The notes: a model not told the origin generated them from the letters alone. Numbered from the stretch's first letter, positions 1 through 8,325 are shown. The stretch: DNA of 64,000 bases from Lacticaseibacillus casei DSM 20011 = JCM 1134 = ATCC 393 (GCF_000829055.1 NZ_AP012544.1:1364001-1428000), one strand, 5' to 3'. Numbers and translations are program-made.

Positions 1-45
1 ATCAATGCGCCCTTGTTCAGTCGTGATGGTAAAGGTCTCGGTCAT
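1..45 (-). CDS. RluD-type pseudouridine synthase, N-terminal fragment (partial)
   Basis: Fifteen codons are visible, beginning MTETFTITTEQGRID, and the frame stays open through the left window edge. Its ATG (43-45) overlaps the TGA stop of lspA (42-44) as ATGA, so the two genes are very probably translationally coupled. RluD-family 23S rRNA pseudouridine synthase directly after lspA is the standard Firmicutes order (lspA-rluD-pyrR), and the short N-terminus fits. The family call rests mainly on this synteny because the catalytic region lies outside the window. Confidence 0.7.
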   Translation of the reverse strand, partial: MTETFTITTEQGRID

Positions 46-509
46 GCGGACACCGCCTTGTCGCGATCAAATAAAATAAAAACCAAAACCAGAATCACCC
101 CGAACGTGATGCACATATCAGCAAAATTAAAAATAGCGTTGAACCGCCACTGATCCAAAAATTCAAGGTGAAACATATCCGTGACGTATTGAAACCGCAG
201 CCGATCAATGAAGTTACCAATCGCCCCTGCCGTGATCAGTGTCAGGCCCAGCCGATACACCGGCTTATGCAAGCTATCACGCCAAAGCAACGCGACGACC
301 ACAAACGCTAGAACCGTTGTAACATAGAAGAACCACTGTTTCCCTTCAAACATGGAAAAAGCCGCACCGGTATTACGGATGTGTGTGAGATCAATCACGC
401 CCGGAATCAGTTGCTGGCTTTCGCCAAGTGGAATATGCGCGCTCACCCAGGTTTTAATGACAAAATCAATCAAAACCAAGACAGCTGCAACGATCACATA
501 AATAAACAC
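42..509 (-). CDS. lspA: Lipoprotein signal peptidase (signal peptidase II)
   Basis: Membrane aspartyl protease that removes the signal peptide from prolipoproteins after lipid attachment to the lipobox cysteine. The 155-residue length is normal for the family. Four hydrophobic segments are visible (about residues 3-20, 58-76, 84-98 and 127-147). The family motifs are present: an N-x-G-AAFS block near residue 46, GNFIDRL around residue 98 with the first catalytic Asp, and FNFADM around residue 127 with the second. The start is a GTG (507-509) preceded by an AGGGGG Shine-Dalgarno sequence. The stop overlaps the start of the downstream rluD-like gene. Confident assignment. Confidence 0.96.
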   Translation of the reverse strand: MFIYVIVAAVLVLIDFVIKTWVSAHIPLGESQQLIPGVIDLTHIRNTGAAFSMFEGKQWFFYVTTVLAFVVVALLWRDSLHKPVYRLGLTLITAGAIGNFIDRLRFQYVTDMFHLEFLDQWRFNAIFNFADMCITFGVILVLVFILFDRDKAVSA

Positions 510-562
510 AGATGTTCCCCCTGAATAAATGACATTTGCCTTTAAGTGTACCGCGCCAAAAG

Positions 563-591
563 AAAAACCGCCATTCGAAAAATGACGGTTA
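563..591 (-). terminator. Terminator after fhs
   Basis: On the minus strand, AACCGTCAT and ATGGCGGTT form a stem around a TTTTCG loop and are followed by TTTTTC-TTTT. The hairpin lies 27 bp beyond the fhs stop and ends the ebsA-fhs transcript before lspA. Confidence 0.8.
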
Positions 592-617
592 CATCTTGTG
601 CCGAAAACATGGATGAT

Positions 618-2291
618 TTAAAAGAGTCCGGAAATTTTACCATCATCGGTGACATCCATGTTTAAAGCGGCTGGCGCTTTTGGTAGTCCCGGCATGGTCA
701 AAACGGTTCCGGTCATGACGACTAAGAACCCTGCCCCAAGCTTAGGGATAATGTCGCGTACGTGAATCGTAAATCCTTCAGGTGCCCCTAATGTTTTGGG
801 GTTATCGGTCAATGAATACTGGGTCTTCGCCATGCAAACCGGTAAATCCTGCCAACCATTTTTAGCGATCGTTCGCAGTGCAGCGTTGGCTTTTCCTTCA
901 TAAACAACGTCACCACCACCGTAGATCTTTTGCACAATGGTTTTGATTTTGGTTTTGACATCCTGATGCACATCATAGAGTGGCGCGAAACTTGCCGGCT
1001 GTTTCAAGGCATCCAACACCGCATCTGCCACTGCTAAACCACCGCGGCCGCCGTCAGCCCAAACCGTTGCGGTAACAGCTTTGACGTTTAATTTTGCGCA
1101 ATCATCGATAAGCCACTGAACCTCGGCATCTGTATCGCTTGTGAAGCGGTTAACGGCTACCACAACAGGCACGCCATAGCCCTGCATGCTGTGAATATGC
1201 CGCTTAAGGTTCGCAAAACCTTGAGCCAAGGCATCCAGGTTTTCCTGTTGTAAATCAGCTAACGCAACGCCACCGTTGTATTTCAGGGCGCGAACCGTTG
1301 CCACAATAACCACGGCATCCGGGGTTTTACCCAAAACCGGTGTCTTAATATCCATGAACTTTTCGCCACCAAGGTCAGCGCCGAAACCTGCCTCGGTAAT
1401 GGCGATGTTCCCCAGTTGCAACGCTGTCCGGGTAGCTAAAACGGAATTGCAGCCGTGGGCAATGTTGGCAAATGGGCCGCCATGAATGAACGCCGGCGTA
1501 TGTTCCAGGGTCTGGACCAGATTTGGCTTCAACGCATCCCGCAATAACATGGCAATGGCGCCGGTGACCTTTAAGTCGGCCACGGTTACAGGCTTACGAT
1601 CATAAGTATAGCCAATCACGATGCGACTGATGCGGGCTTTGAGATCCGCGATGTTTTCCGCAAGACACAAGACGGCCATTAATTCGCTTGCGACGGTAAT
1701 ATCAAAACCGTCTTCACGCGGCACGCCGCTGGTTGGGCCGCCTAACCCGATCGTGACGTGGCGCAATGCACGATCGTTAATATCCAAAGCGCGCTTCCAA
1801 AGAATTCGCCGTGGGTCGATATTAAGTGTGTTGCCTTGTTGCAGATGGTTGTCGATTAAGGCTGCGAGGGTGTCGACCGCGGTTGTCAGAGCGTGCATGT
1901 CACCGGTGAAATGTAAGTTGATGTCTTCCATCGGCACAACCTGCGCATAACCGCCGCCGGTTGCTCCGCCTTTCATCCCCATCACCGGGCCTAATGATGG
2001 CTCCCGCAATGCGATGACGGGATGCTGACCGCGCTGCTGAAGCGCATCGCCTAAGCCAACCGTAATCGTCGATTTGCCTTCACCAGCTGGAGTCGGGTTA
2101 ATCGAGGTCACCAAAACAAGCTTGCCAAAAGGCTTGTCTTTTAACGCATTGAGAGCCGCGAAGCTAAGTTTGGCTTTAGACTTGCCATAAAGTTCCAGAT
2201 CATCATCGGTCAGGCCTAGATTTGCTGCAACTTTCGTAATTGGCCACATTGAGGTCGCTTCATTGGCCTGGGCAATTTCAATATCAGACAT
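618..2291 (-). CDS. fhs: Formate--tetrahydrofolate ligase
   Basis: ATP-dependent synthesis of 10-formyl-tetrahydrofolate from formate and THF, a cytoplasmic step of one-carbon metabolism feeding purine and fMet-tRNA synthesis. The protein is 557 residues, normal for the monofunctional bacterial enzyme. The nucleotide-binding loop TPAGEGKST is near residue 66, followed by the conserved [18 protein letters not shown] region near residue 95. A GTG three codons upstream is open, but the ATG at 2291 has AAGGAG at the right distance (8 nt), so I place the start there. It lies 12 bp after ebsA and is probably co-transcribed with it. Confidence 0.96.
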   Translation of the reverse strand: MSDIEIAQANEATSMWPITKVAANLGLTDDDLELYGKSKAKLSFAALNALKDKPFGKLVLVTSINPTPAGEGKSTITVGLGDALQQRGQHPVIALREPSLGPVMGMKGGATGGGYAQVVPMEDINLHFTGDMHALTTAVDTLAALIDNHLQQGNTLNIDPRRILWKRALDINDRALRHVTIGLGGPTSGVPREDGFDITVASELMAVLCLAENIADLKARISRIVIGYTYDRKPVTVADLKVTGAIAMLLRDALKPNLVQTLEHTPAFIHGGPFANIAHGCNSVLATRTALQLGNIAITEAGFGADLGGEKFMDIKTPVLGKTPDAVVIVATVRALKYNGGVALADLQQENLDALAQGFANLKRHIHSMQGYGVPVVVAVNRFTSDTDAEVQWLIDDCAKLNVKAVTATVWADGGRGGLAVADAVLDALKQPASFAPLYDVHQDVKTKIKTIVQKIYGGGDVVYEGKANAALRTIAKNGWQDLPVCMAKTQYSLTDNPKTLGAPEGFTIHVRDIIPKLGAGFLVVMTGTVLTMPGLPKAPAALNMDVTDDGKISGLF

Positions 2292-2303
2292 ACAACACAC
2301 TCC

Positions 2304-2708
2304 TTATTTAGTTGATGTTTCCAATCCTTTTTCGATCAACGCCACGATCTTTTGCTTTCGTTTTTTACCGAACATCAGGAACGAAACCCGACCGTATTGT
2401 TTGGTTTTAAGCATAACTGTCAAATGGCCGGACGTAAACCCCTCAATTTCGCTCCAGGACAGATTGATCGTATTACTTTTAAAAAGACTGGTTAATCGGA
2501 TGCCTTTTTCAGTCGCAATCAGGCGAAGCAGCAAAATCTGGCCGATAGCCGTCAAAATCGTAATCGCCGCAATCGCAATCGCCAGCCATGAAGGTTTCGT
2601 ACTTTCCAGCTGGACGATGATCGCCAAGCTGAGACCGATCACGATCGCGCTCCAAAACATGCTAAAATCGATCCAGGCAGGTTGATAATGTGTTCGATAG
2701 TCAGCCAA
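2304..2708 (-). CDS. ebsA: EbsA-family membrane protein
   Basis: Protein of 134 residues with two predicted membrane segments (about residues 15-33 and 41-62) and a cytoplasmic C-terminal part rich in basic residues (GKKRKQK near 116). Size, topology and location beside an RNase HI gene fit the EbsA family named from Enterococcus faecalis; its biochemical role is not established. It starts at a TTG (2706-2708) preceded by GGAAG. It is the first gene of a two-gene unit with fhs. The divergent RNase HI gene starts only 24 bp away, so the promoter of each gene must lie inside the other gene. The family name is moderately sure. Confidence 0.7.
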   Translation of the reverse strand: MADYRTHYQPAWIDFSMFWSAIVIGLSLAIIVQLESTKPSWLAIAIAAITILTAIGQILLLRLIATEKGIRLTSLFKSNTINLSWSEIEGFTSGHLTVMLKTKQYGRVSFLMFGKKRKQKIVALIEKGLETSTK

Positions 2709-2732
2709 TTTGTCACTTCCTTAGGAGAAATC

Positions 2733-3131
2733 ATGCTTAAACTATACACAGATGGCGCTACAAAAGGCAACCCAGGCCCGACTGGCATTGGCATTCTGGT
2801 CAGCGGTTTGCCTCAGCAAATCCAACGACATGCCGCTTTACCACCGATGACCAATCATGAGGCGGAATTTGCTGCTGCGATTGCTGGATTTGAACTATTA
2901 ATCGATGCTAAGTTAACAACCGCGCCAGTCGCCTTTTATAGTGACTCCAAGCTCGTCGTTCAGGCGATTGAGAAACGCTACGCCAGACATTATCCTGCCT
3001 TAACAGCAGAATTGCTGGCCTTGATTGACCGGTTTCCGCTTGTGCTGCCTAACTGGTTGCCCGATCGTCAAAACCGTGGTGCTCACACGTTGGCTCAGCA
3101 AGGGTTACGTGAAGCAGAGACGAAAAGTTAA
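2733..3131 (+). CDS. rnhA: RNase HI family protein
   Basis: Ribonuclease HI-like fold, expected to cut RNA in RNA-DNA hybrids. The 132-residue product begins LKLYTDGATKGNPGP, containing the first catalytic Asp in the classical YTDG motif. The second acidic residue is in NHEAEF near residue 48 and the third in YSDSKL near residue 73. The last metal ligand, usually Asp in a GNxxAD motif, appears here as RGAHTLA, with His replacing Asp. The start at 2733 is set by TTAGGAG 6 nt upstream; an upstream in-frame ATG at 2682 has no such site and overlaps ebsA. Activity with the variant fourth residue is not certain. Confidence 0.85.
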   Translation: MLKLYTDGATKGNPGPTGIGILVSGLPQQIQRHAALPPMTNHEAEFAAAIAGFELLIDAKLTTAPVAFYSDSKLVVQAIEKRYARHYPALTAELLALIDRFPLVLPNWLPDRQNRGAHTLAQQGLREAETKS

Positions 3132-3138
3132 TTTTTCG

Positions 3139-3190
3139 CCAAAAAGAGACCGTGACATTCCATTATTCGGAATATCGCGGCCTCTTTTGG
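3139..3190. terminator. Bidirectional terminator between rnhA and nitroreductase gene
   Basis: Long hairpin with arms CCAAAAAGAG-CCG-GACATTCC and CGGAATATCGCGGCCTCTTTTGG. The A-run and T-run on its two sides suit the convergent rnhA (plus) and nitroreductase (minus) genes. Confidence 0.75.
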
Positions 3191-3250
3191 CATGAACATA
3201 GATTTTTAAAGTAAGGTATCGCCTTAGCCGAAAGACTTCAGCACCCGTGA

Positions 3251-3853
3251 TTACATGAATACCTTAAACTGACTGGTACGATCCATATAATCCTTATCTT
3301 GTGCCGGTGCCTCGATGGAACCAAACGGCATCTGGGCACGCAATTGCCAGTTTTGTGGGATATCAAAGGCGTCGCTGACAAGCTCATCAATGATGGGATT
3401 GTAGTGTTGCAGATTTGCACCAATGCCATTGTTAGCTAAGGCCACCCATGTGTTGAGTTGAGCCGATCCCTGAGCCTGCTCTGCCCAAGTTGCAAAGTTA
3501 TCTGCGTACAGCGGGAAGTCATGCTCCAGCTGCTTCACGATGTCGGTATCGGTAAAGTACATAATCGTTGCATAGGCGGCTTTGAAGCCAGCTACTTTTT
3601 TCTTGGTTGCCTCGTAGGCTTCCTCAGTCGGAACTTCACTTTTCAAGCGCTTGACCACGATATCCCAAAGCTTGTCGTGTTGTCCGCCAAATAGGAAAAC
3701 TGCTCGGGTTGTTTGCGAATTGAAGGCCGTTGGTGTTGCCTGAATGACAGATTCAACTTGTTCGATGATGTCATCGTCTTTTTGCTTAACATCTTTGCCG
3801 AGTGCGTAGATGGAACGGCGTTGCTTGAGAAGATTCAGAAGATCTTGATTCAC
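3251..3853 (-). CDS. Nitroreductase family protein
   Basis: FMN-dependent NAD(P)H oxidoreductase fold of about 200 residues, the size of the small nitroreductases of Bacilli (for example lactococcal CinD-like enzymes). Typical features are the N-terminal KQRRSIYALG segment (flavin phosphate-binding Arg), the TPTAFNSQTTR segment near residue 40, and the late GIGANLQHYNP and QMPFGSIEAP segments near residues 145 and 175. The start is a GTG (3851-3853) preceded by AAAGGTGG; upstream in-frame ATGs lack a ribosome-binding site. A palindrome over its promoter suggests control by a redox-responsive repressor. Substrate is unknown. Confidence 0.85.
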   Translation of the reverse strand: MNQDLLNLLKQRRSIYALGKDVKQKDDDIIEQVESVIQATPTAFNSQTTRAVFLFGGQHDKLWDIVVKRLKSEVPTEEAYEATKKKVAGFKAAYATIMYFTDTDIVKQLEHDFPLYADNFATWAEQAQGSAQLNTWVALANNGIGANLQHYNPIIDELVSDAFDIPQNWQLRAQMPFGSIEAPAQDKDYMDRTSQFKVFM

Positions 3854-3947
3854 AGGAAAACCACCTTTTTCTATTAATGGCCACATTGTCACGCATGTAT
3901 CCGACAACCTAGCTATTCACTAGCCATCAGGAAAGACAATGCGAAAA

Positions 3948-3993
3948 AATGTAGCAGAACAAAAGTAAGTGTACCAACTCACTATTAGTAAGT
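3948..3993 (-). promoter_or_regulatory. Putative promoter and operator of the nitroreductase gene
   Basis: On the minus strand TTGGTA (3972-3977), an 18-bp spacer and TACATT (3948-3953) make a plausible promoter. Overlapping the -35 is the palindrome ACTCACT-ATT-AGTAAGT (3977-3993), and AGTAAGT occurs again at 3964-3970. The shape resembles operators of DUF24/HxlR-type regulators such as YodB, which control nitro- and azoreductases in Bacilli. That regulator assignment is an inference. Confidence 0.4.
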
Positions 3994-4097
3994 AAACCCC
4001 TTGAGCAATATTTTTTCAGAAAGTGCAACATATGGCTCGATCATCAGGTCACGATCACACTTAAGCGTATTTACCAGAAGGGATTGTTTCCGTTAAC

Positions 4098-4126
4098 GTG
4101 ACAGAGATAGGTGGCTTGGGTACAAT
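4098..4126 (+). promoter_or_regulatory. Promoter of cardiolipin synthase gene
   Basis: GTGACA (4098-4103), a 17-bp spacer and TACAAT (4121-4126) form a good sigma-A promoter just upstream of the GGAGG site and ATG of the cls gene. Confidence 0.65.
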
Positions 4127-4152
4127 GAAACTATTCTTCCTGGAGGTGTGCT

Positions 4153-5622
4153 ATGTCGCTGATCACCTGGCTAATTATTATTATTTTGGTTTTGAACACC
4201 ACGGGTGCGATTTTTACGGTTCTTCGTGAAGTTCGCGACATTTCGACAACCTGGGCCTGGTTGCTGGTGTTGATTTTCCTGCCAATCATCGGCTTCGGTT
4301 TTTATCTGTTCGCGGGTCGCGGACTCTCGACCAAAAAACTGCGCCGGATTCAGCGTGAGTATGAGTCTGGGGTCAAAGCGTTTGTGTCGCTTCAAAAACA
4401 CGAAAATGCCCGAAATAAACTTTTGCCGCCTACTGATTACACTCCGGCGGCAAAAGCTCTGACCGCCTTTTTCCTGAATACGGCCCAGGCACCAGTGCTG
4501 GCCCATAACCAGGTTCAGCTTTATACCGATGGCGAAAAGAAGTTTGCTGCGTTGTTTCGCGACATTGAAAGCGCCAAGCACTACATTTATATCGAGTATT
4601 ACACCATTTATAATGATGAATTAGGCAATCAGTTTCAGCAATTATTGATTAAAAAGGCCAAACAAGGTGTGACGGTTAAGGTTTTATATGACGCTTGGGG
4701 GTCGATGGGTGCCTCGGCAAAATGGTGGCGCCGACTAACCGATGTCGGTGGCCAAGCTGAAAGCTATTTTAGCTCCAAACATCCGATTACCGACTTTCGC
4801 TTGAATTACCGCGATCATCGCAAAATCGTTGTGATTGATGATCACATCGGCTATATTGGCGGCTTCAACGTCGGCGATCAGTATGTTTCCCGTAAACCAA
4901 AATTCGGCTATTGGCGCGATACCCACCTGCGTATCATCGGTAACACCATTTATGCGCTGAAAATTCGCTTCACAATGGATTGGAATGCGACGGTCGGTGA
5001 ACAGGACGAGATTGCCTACAACGTCGAGCAATATAGTACCGAAAATCGCTCAAACGAGAGCATGACGGCTGGCAGCACACCGATTCAAATTGTCGCATCG
5101 GGACCTGATCGCCCTACCCAGCAAATCAAGTTAGGTTACACCAAGCTGATCACCAGCGCTACCAAGTCGGTTTGGATTCAAAGCCCTTACTTGGTTCCGG
5201 ATGACACGGTGATTGATGCGCTCGTTTCCGCCGCCATGTCGGGCATTGATGTCCGAATCATGATTCCCGATATGCCGGATCATCCATTTATTTTCCGTGC
5301 GACCCAGTACTATGCCACCTATCTGGCTCGTGCTGGCGTAAAGATTTACCATTATCAACATGGTTTCATGCATGCAAAAACCGTGGTTGTCGACGATGCC
5401 ATTGCTAGTGTCGGGTCAGCTAATTTTGATATTCGTAGTTTTAAGCTGAATTTCGAGGTCAATGCCTTTATTTATGATCGTAAGGTTGCCGGAACACTTG
5501 CCGAAATATTTGAGGCTGATATGAAGCAAAGCTACCTACTGACGCCAGCGATCATTGCTAGTCAAAGCCGCTGGTTACGCTTCAAACAGGACTTTTCCCG
5601 GCTTCTGTCGCCGATTTTGTAA
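4153..5622 (+). CDS. cls: Cardiolipin synthase (phospholipase D superfamily)
   Basis: Membrane enzyme that condenses two phosphatidylglycerol molecules into cardiolipin and glycerol. The 489-residue length is typical for Firmicutes. Two N-terminal membrane helices (about residues 2-20 and 30-52) are followed by two PLD domains. Each has an HKD-type motif: DHRKIVVID near residue 224, followed by GGFN, and HAKTVVVDD near residue 405, followed by GSANFD. The ATG is preceded by TGGAGG. It is monocistronic, with a good promoter upstream and a strong terminator 40 bp downstream. Confidence 0.96.
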   Translation: MSLITWLIIIILVLNTTGAIFTVLREVRDISTTWAWLLVLIFLPIIGFGFYLFAGRGLSTKKLRRIQREYESGVKAFVSLQKHENARNKLLPPTDYTPAAKALTAFFLNTAQAPVLAHNQVQLYTDGEKKFAALFRDIESAKHYIYIEYYTIYNDELGNQFQQLLIKKAKQGVTVKVLYDAWGSMGASAKWWRRLTDVGGQAESYFSSKHPITDFRLNYRDHRKIVVIDDHIGYIGGFNVGDQYVSRKPKFGYWRDTHLRIIGNTIYALKIRFTMDWNATVGEQDEIAYNVEQYSTENRSNESMTAGSTPIQIVASGPDRPTQQIKLGYTKLITSATKSVWIQSPYLVPDDTVIDALVSAAMSGIDVRIMIPDMPDHPFIFRATQYYATYLARAGVKIYHYQHGFMHAKTVVVDDAIASVGSANFDIRSFKLNFEVNAFIYDRKVAGTLAEIFEADMKQSYLLTPAIIASQSRWLRFKQDFSRLLSPIL

Positions 5623-5660
5623 GCCAGCCTGTAAGTCATCAAAAATTGAACAATGTTGTC

Positions 5661-5707
5661 ACAAAAACGCCGCGTCAGCATGGGGCACCGAGGCGGCGTT
5701 TTTGTGA
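5661..5707. terminator. Bidirectional terminator after cls
   Basis: Inverted repeat with arms CAAAAACGCCGC and GCGGCGTTTTTG around a GC-rich middle. It serves cls on the plus strand and can also end the leftward small gene at 5792. Confidence 0.85.
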
Positions 5708-5791
5708 CCGAAATATAGCATTTTCAAAATAATCATATGTGTTTAGCTGATCGCCATAATGGCAGTGAAGAAGGCTTGATGAGTTGGCTGA

Positions 5792-6118
5792 TTACCGTTG
5801 CCAATCGTCTAGTGCCTTGGTGTGGCCGAGAAGATAGTGGATGGCAGCTTGGACAAGTGTGTCACGGGCAGTCGTTAACTCGTCGCCTTCCAGGTTATAT
5901 TTGTCGCGCAGGTAACCTTCCGCAATAGCCTGATATTCTTTGCGGGCCTCGCCCCCATCTTTTAGGTAGGCATCAATGGCATTCAGATCATCTTTAGCGC
6001 GGTTAGCTAATTCTTCAGCCAGATCTTCGACATGTGGCTGGCGTTTATGGGCATAGTCCATCAACGTGTCATTCATATCAACAACAGCGGCCTCGTCTGC
6101 TTTCTTGTCTCGTTTCAT
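5792..6118 (-). CDS. Conserved-looking hypothetical protein, soluble and acidic
   Basis: I do not recognise the family. The product is 108 residues, mostly helical in appearance and rich in Asp/Glu/Lys/Ala, without membrane segments or cysteines. An ATG 12 nt upstream (6130) directly touches the AGGAG sequence, which is too close, so the second ATG (6118) is the more likely start; both remain possible. A good promoter (TTGATG, 17 bp, CATACT) lies just upstream, and the terminator at 5661-5707 lies downstream, so it is probably an independent gene. Confidence 0.6.
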   Translation of the reverse strand: MKRDKKADEAAVVDMNDTLMDYAHKRQPHVEDLAEELANRAKDDLNAIDAYLKDGGEARKEYQAIAEGYLRDKYNLEGDELTTARDTLVQAAIHYLLGHTKALDDWQR

Positions 6119-6144
6119 GTTCGCAGTCATCTCCTAATAATTTT

Positions 6145-6173
6145 AGTATGCACCTACGTCGGATTTTCATCAA
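6145..6173 (-). promoter_or_regulatory. Promoter of the 5792-6118 gene
   Basis: Minus-strand TTGATG (6168-6173), 17-bp spacer and CATACT (6145-6150), about 25 bp before the start codon. Confidence 0.5.
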
Positions 6174-6255
6174 CGCCGCCTATTTTAACAAAAGCATCGG
6201 TAACAGCGTTTTTACTAATCTGTTAAGGCTTGCGTCGGTGATGCTTGCCCATTTT

Positions 6256-7707
6256 TCAGAGATGAAACTGCTGGCGCGAGCGACGAAATAATACTTGATA
6301 AAGCGCAGACCAGCTTTCAAAGCGCTCACTGTCTAGATAAAAGACCGGGGTATCAGGTAGAATGGATTCCTCGCTTGCAGCCAAATTATGCGCGGAAATC
6401 ACGAAATCGGGATGTTGGTCAATGGTAACTAGGCGAATGTAGGCGGGATGCACAAGATTCAGCTGCACGGTTTCGTATAAAGGCTGGGGCATCAGTGGAT
6501 CAAGCGCTACTTTTAGCTTATTGGCAACCGCACTTTCGGTCATGAATGGCCAAAGCAATTGGTAGAAGCCGTCGATGATCTCTGAACGGACTTTCTCATC
6601 CGGTTCTTCCCGAACAAAAAAGGCTTCAATCGCCTTGCCAAGACGTGGAAAAAGCGGTCGCATTGGGCTGGCGGTTTTCGCTAAGTCGATATACGCGCCA
6701 TCAGGAAAAATCCGTTCACTGATCAGAATTTTCAATAAATTGCCGGCTAAGGCTAGATCTTTGGAAACTGCTGGTGAAATACCGATTAAATGACGACTGA
6801 ATTCGGTGCGGATTTTTTCGACGGTCTGCCACGCCGAGGTATTGTGGGCAACATGGTAACCGACAAATCCGGCAGCGTCGAATTGTTGTTCAGTGTGGAA
6901 ACGCGGAATCCGCCACTGCCCGAGATACAAATAAAGGATTTCGGCTTCCGCAACTTCACGAGGTAAATGTGCCAAGACATCTGGCAGCTCATCAGGCAAC
7001 ACTGGGCGAGGTTGTAATGCCGCGAAATTCAGGGTGTTGCCGATCGAATGATTCGCCTGCAGTCGATGCAGATTAATGTTGGCCGAAAATTGAAGTTGCT
7101 TGACGGGGAAGTCCGGTCGAATCAAACCGGCTGCCTGCAAAGACTGAACCAGCTGGCGGGACTGCGGCATCATCGTGGCAAACAGTGGATCCTGGGTGTC
7201 GACTAGCTGCCACAATAATTGGCGATAAACTTGGCGAATTCGCGGCTCTGCGCCGGCAAGTGCCAAAGGCGTGAGATTAATGGTGACCTCTTTTTGGCGC
7301 AAGTACCCGCGTAATGCGGAAATCCGCCGGAAAAAAGCTGCTCGGGAGAAACCGGTTTCTTCTAATAACATGGGCAACGTCAAGTCAGGTTGCATCAATG
7401 TTTTGACCAAAAGCTTTCCGGGAAGCGATCGGCGAAACAAAAAGATTCGGTAGCGAACCCGACTAATCGAAGGCGGTGCCGTCATATTGCCATCCCCTCT
7501 ACGTAATAAAGGTGGTTCACCAGGATCAATGGCATGTAAATCCTCGGCGACTTTCGCCATTTGCCGTCGCAGTTGCCGGTAGCTCTCGCCGCGGGCCATC
7601 GCTGCCGTTGAAATATTCATTTGCCGATTAGGCGCGTCTCGCAAATCGCCATAAAGCGCCAACCGCTCGCGTTCTTCGCGGTCTAGGAACAATTCTTCAA
7701 ACGCCAT
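6256..7707 (-). CDS. Mga-like helix-turn-helix transcriptional regulator
   Basis: Protein of 483 residues with an N-terminal DNA-binding region: a first segment around residues 30-60 and a clear helix-turn-helix around residues 105-140 (LTLPMLLEETGFSRAAFFRRI followed by a recognition helix). A long all-helical region follows, with the layout of Mga/AtxA-type stand-alone regulators that carry PRD-like domains. I see no clear PTS phosphorylation histidine cluster, so the link to sugar-PTS control is not shown. The gene stands alone; a perfect 19-bp palindrome lies 23 bp before its start and probably mediates autoregulation. Targets are unknown. Confidence 0.7.
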   Translation of the reverse strand: MAFEELFLDREERERLALYGDLRDAPNRQMNISTAAMARGESYRQLRRQMAKVAEDLHAIDPGEPPLLRRGDGNMTAPPSISRVRYRIFLFRRSLPGKLLVKTLMQPDLTLPMLLEETGFSRAAFFRRISALRGYLRQKEVTINLTPLALAGAEPRIRQVYRQLLWQLVDTQDPLFATMMPQSRQLVQSLQAAGLIRPDFPVKQLQFSANINLHRLQANHSIGNTLNFAALQPRPVLPDELPDVLAHLPREVAEAEILYLYLGQWRIPRFHTEQQFDAAGFVGYHVAHNTSAWQTVEKIRTEFSRHLIGISPAVSKDLALAGNLLKILISERIFPDGAYIDLAKTASPMRPLFPRLGKAIEAFFVREEPDEKVRSEIIDGFYQLLWPFMTESAVANKLKVALDPLMPQPLYETVQLNLVHPAYIRLVTIDQHPDFVISAHNLAASEESILPDTPVFYLDSERFESWSALYQVLFRRSRQQFHL

Positions 7708-7730
7708 GGTGACGACTTCCTTTCCAAATT

Positions 7731-7749
7731 TTTGCTATAGTATAGCAAA
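7731..7749. promoter_or_regulatory. Perfect 19-bp palindrome upstream of the Mga-like regulator
   Basis: TTTGCTATA-G-TATAGCAAA reads the same on both strands (9-1-9). It contains a TATACT-like -10 element for the leftward regulator gene, so a dimer bound here would block transcription start. Probable operator. Confidence 0.55.
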
Positions 7750-7907
7750 GAAGATCGGCAACCGGATAAATGATGCTTGTGTACTTGTCTCAGACGTCTG
7801 TTTCCTTAGCGGGCAGGCTTTTGCCGCATTAAGTCTGCCTATGGTTGATTAACACTGGCGCCTGGCATGCATTCTTGCTATACTAAAAGTAAGCAAAAAT
7901 CAAGTCG

Positions 7908-7991
7908 ACACCATATGCTTTGGGGCATCAAAAAAATTAACCCCAAGATATGGTGTTTTTCATTGACATGCACCCCAATATTGAGTATTCT
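7908..7991 (+). promoter_or_regulatory. nrdHEF promoter with NrdR-box-like elements
   Basis: TTGACA (7963-7968), 17 bp, TATTCT (7986-7991) is a strong promoter for nrdHEF. Upstream and within the spacer are three related 16-bp elements: ACACCATATGCTTTGG (7908-7923), the minus-strand ACACCATATCTTGGGG (7941-7956) and CACCCCAATATTGAGT (7971-7986). They partly match the NrdR consensus (ACAC-N-ATAT-N-TTGTGT) and are spaced about three helical turns apart. The first two are also inverted copies of one another. Promoter is firm; NrdR binding is inferred. Confidence 0.6.
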
Positions 7992-8025
7992 AAACTACAT
8001 AAGATAACAAGAAAGGATGATACCT

Positions 8026-8256
8026 ATGCGTAACATCACACTGTTCACGCGCAATGGCTGTCCACAATGCCGGATGACAAAGCGCTACCTCGATACCCAC
8101 AAGATTCCATTTACGGAACACAACATCAACGAGGAACCTGAATACATCGATTACTTAAAGAAAAAGGGATTCCAGCAGGTTCCTGTTCTTGAAGCAGATG
8201 GGCTTGATTCATTCTCCGGGTTCCGACCGGATGCCTTGAAGCAACTGGCTGTCTGA
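8026..8256 (+). CDS. nrdH: Glutaredoxin-like protein NrdH
   Basis: Small redoxin of 76 residues that reduces the class Ib ribonucleotide reductase, receiving electrons from thioredoxin reductase. The redox centre CPQC is at residues 11-14 (NGCPQCRMT), and the GFQQVPVLE and FSGFRPDAL segments match NrdH, with the conserved cis-Pro. An in-frame ATG at 8017 lies inside the ribosome-binding site (GAAAGGA), so the start is the ATG at 8026. It is the first gene of the nrdHEF operon. Confidence 0.95.
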   Translation: MRNITLFTRNGCPQCRMTKRYLDTHKIPFTEHNINEEPEYIDYLKKKGFQQVPVLEADGLDSFSGFRPDALKQLAV

Positions 8257-8325
8257 ACAGCCAGCTTTTTTATCGAATCGAACTTAACCGAATGAAGATA
8301 AATTGCAGTGAAAGCAGGGATTAGC

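Noticed and set aside
4171..5373. Minus-strand frames of 80-136 codons
   Set aside because: Antisense shadows of the cardiolipin synthase gene without start signals.
7908..7960. Inverted pair before nrdH read as a transcription terminator
   Set aside because: The loop is long, the stem has a bulge, and the upstream regulator gene is transcribed away from it; regulatory boxes explain the repeat better.
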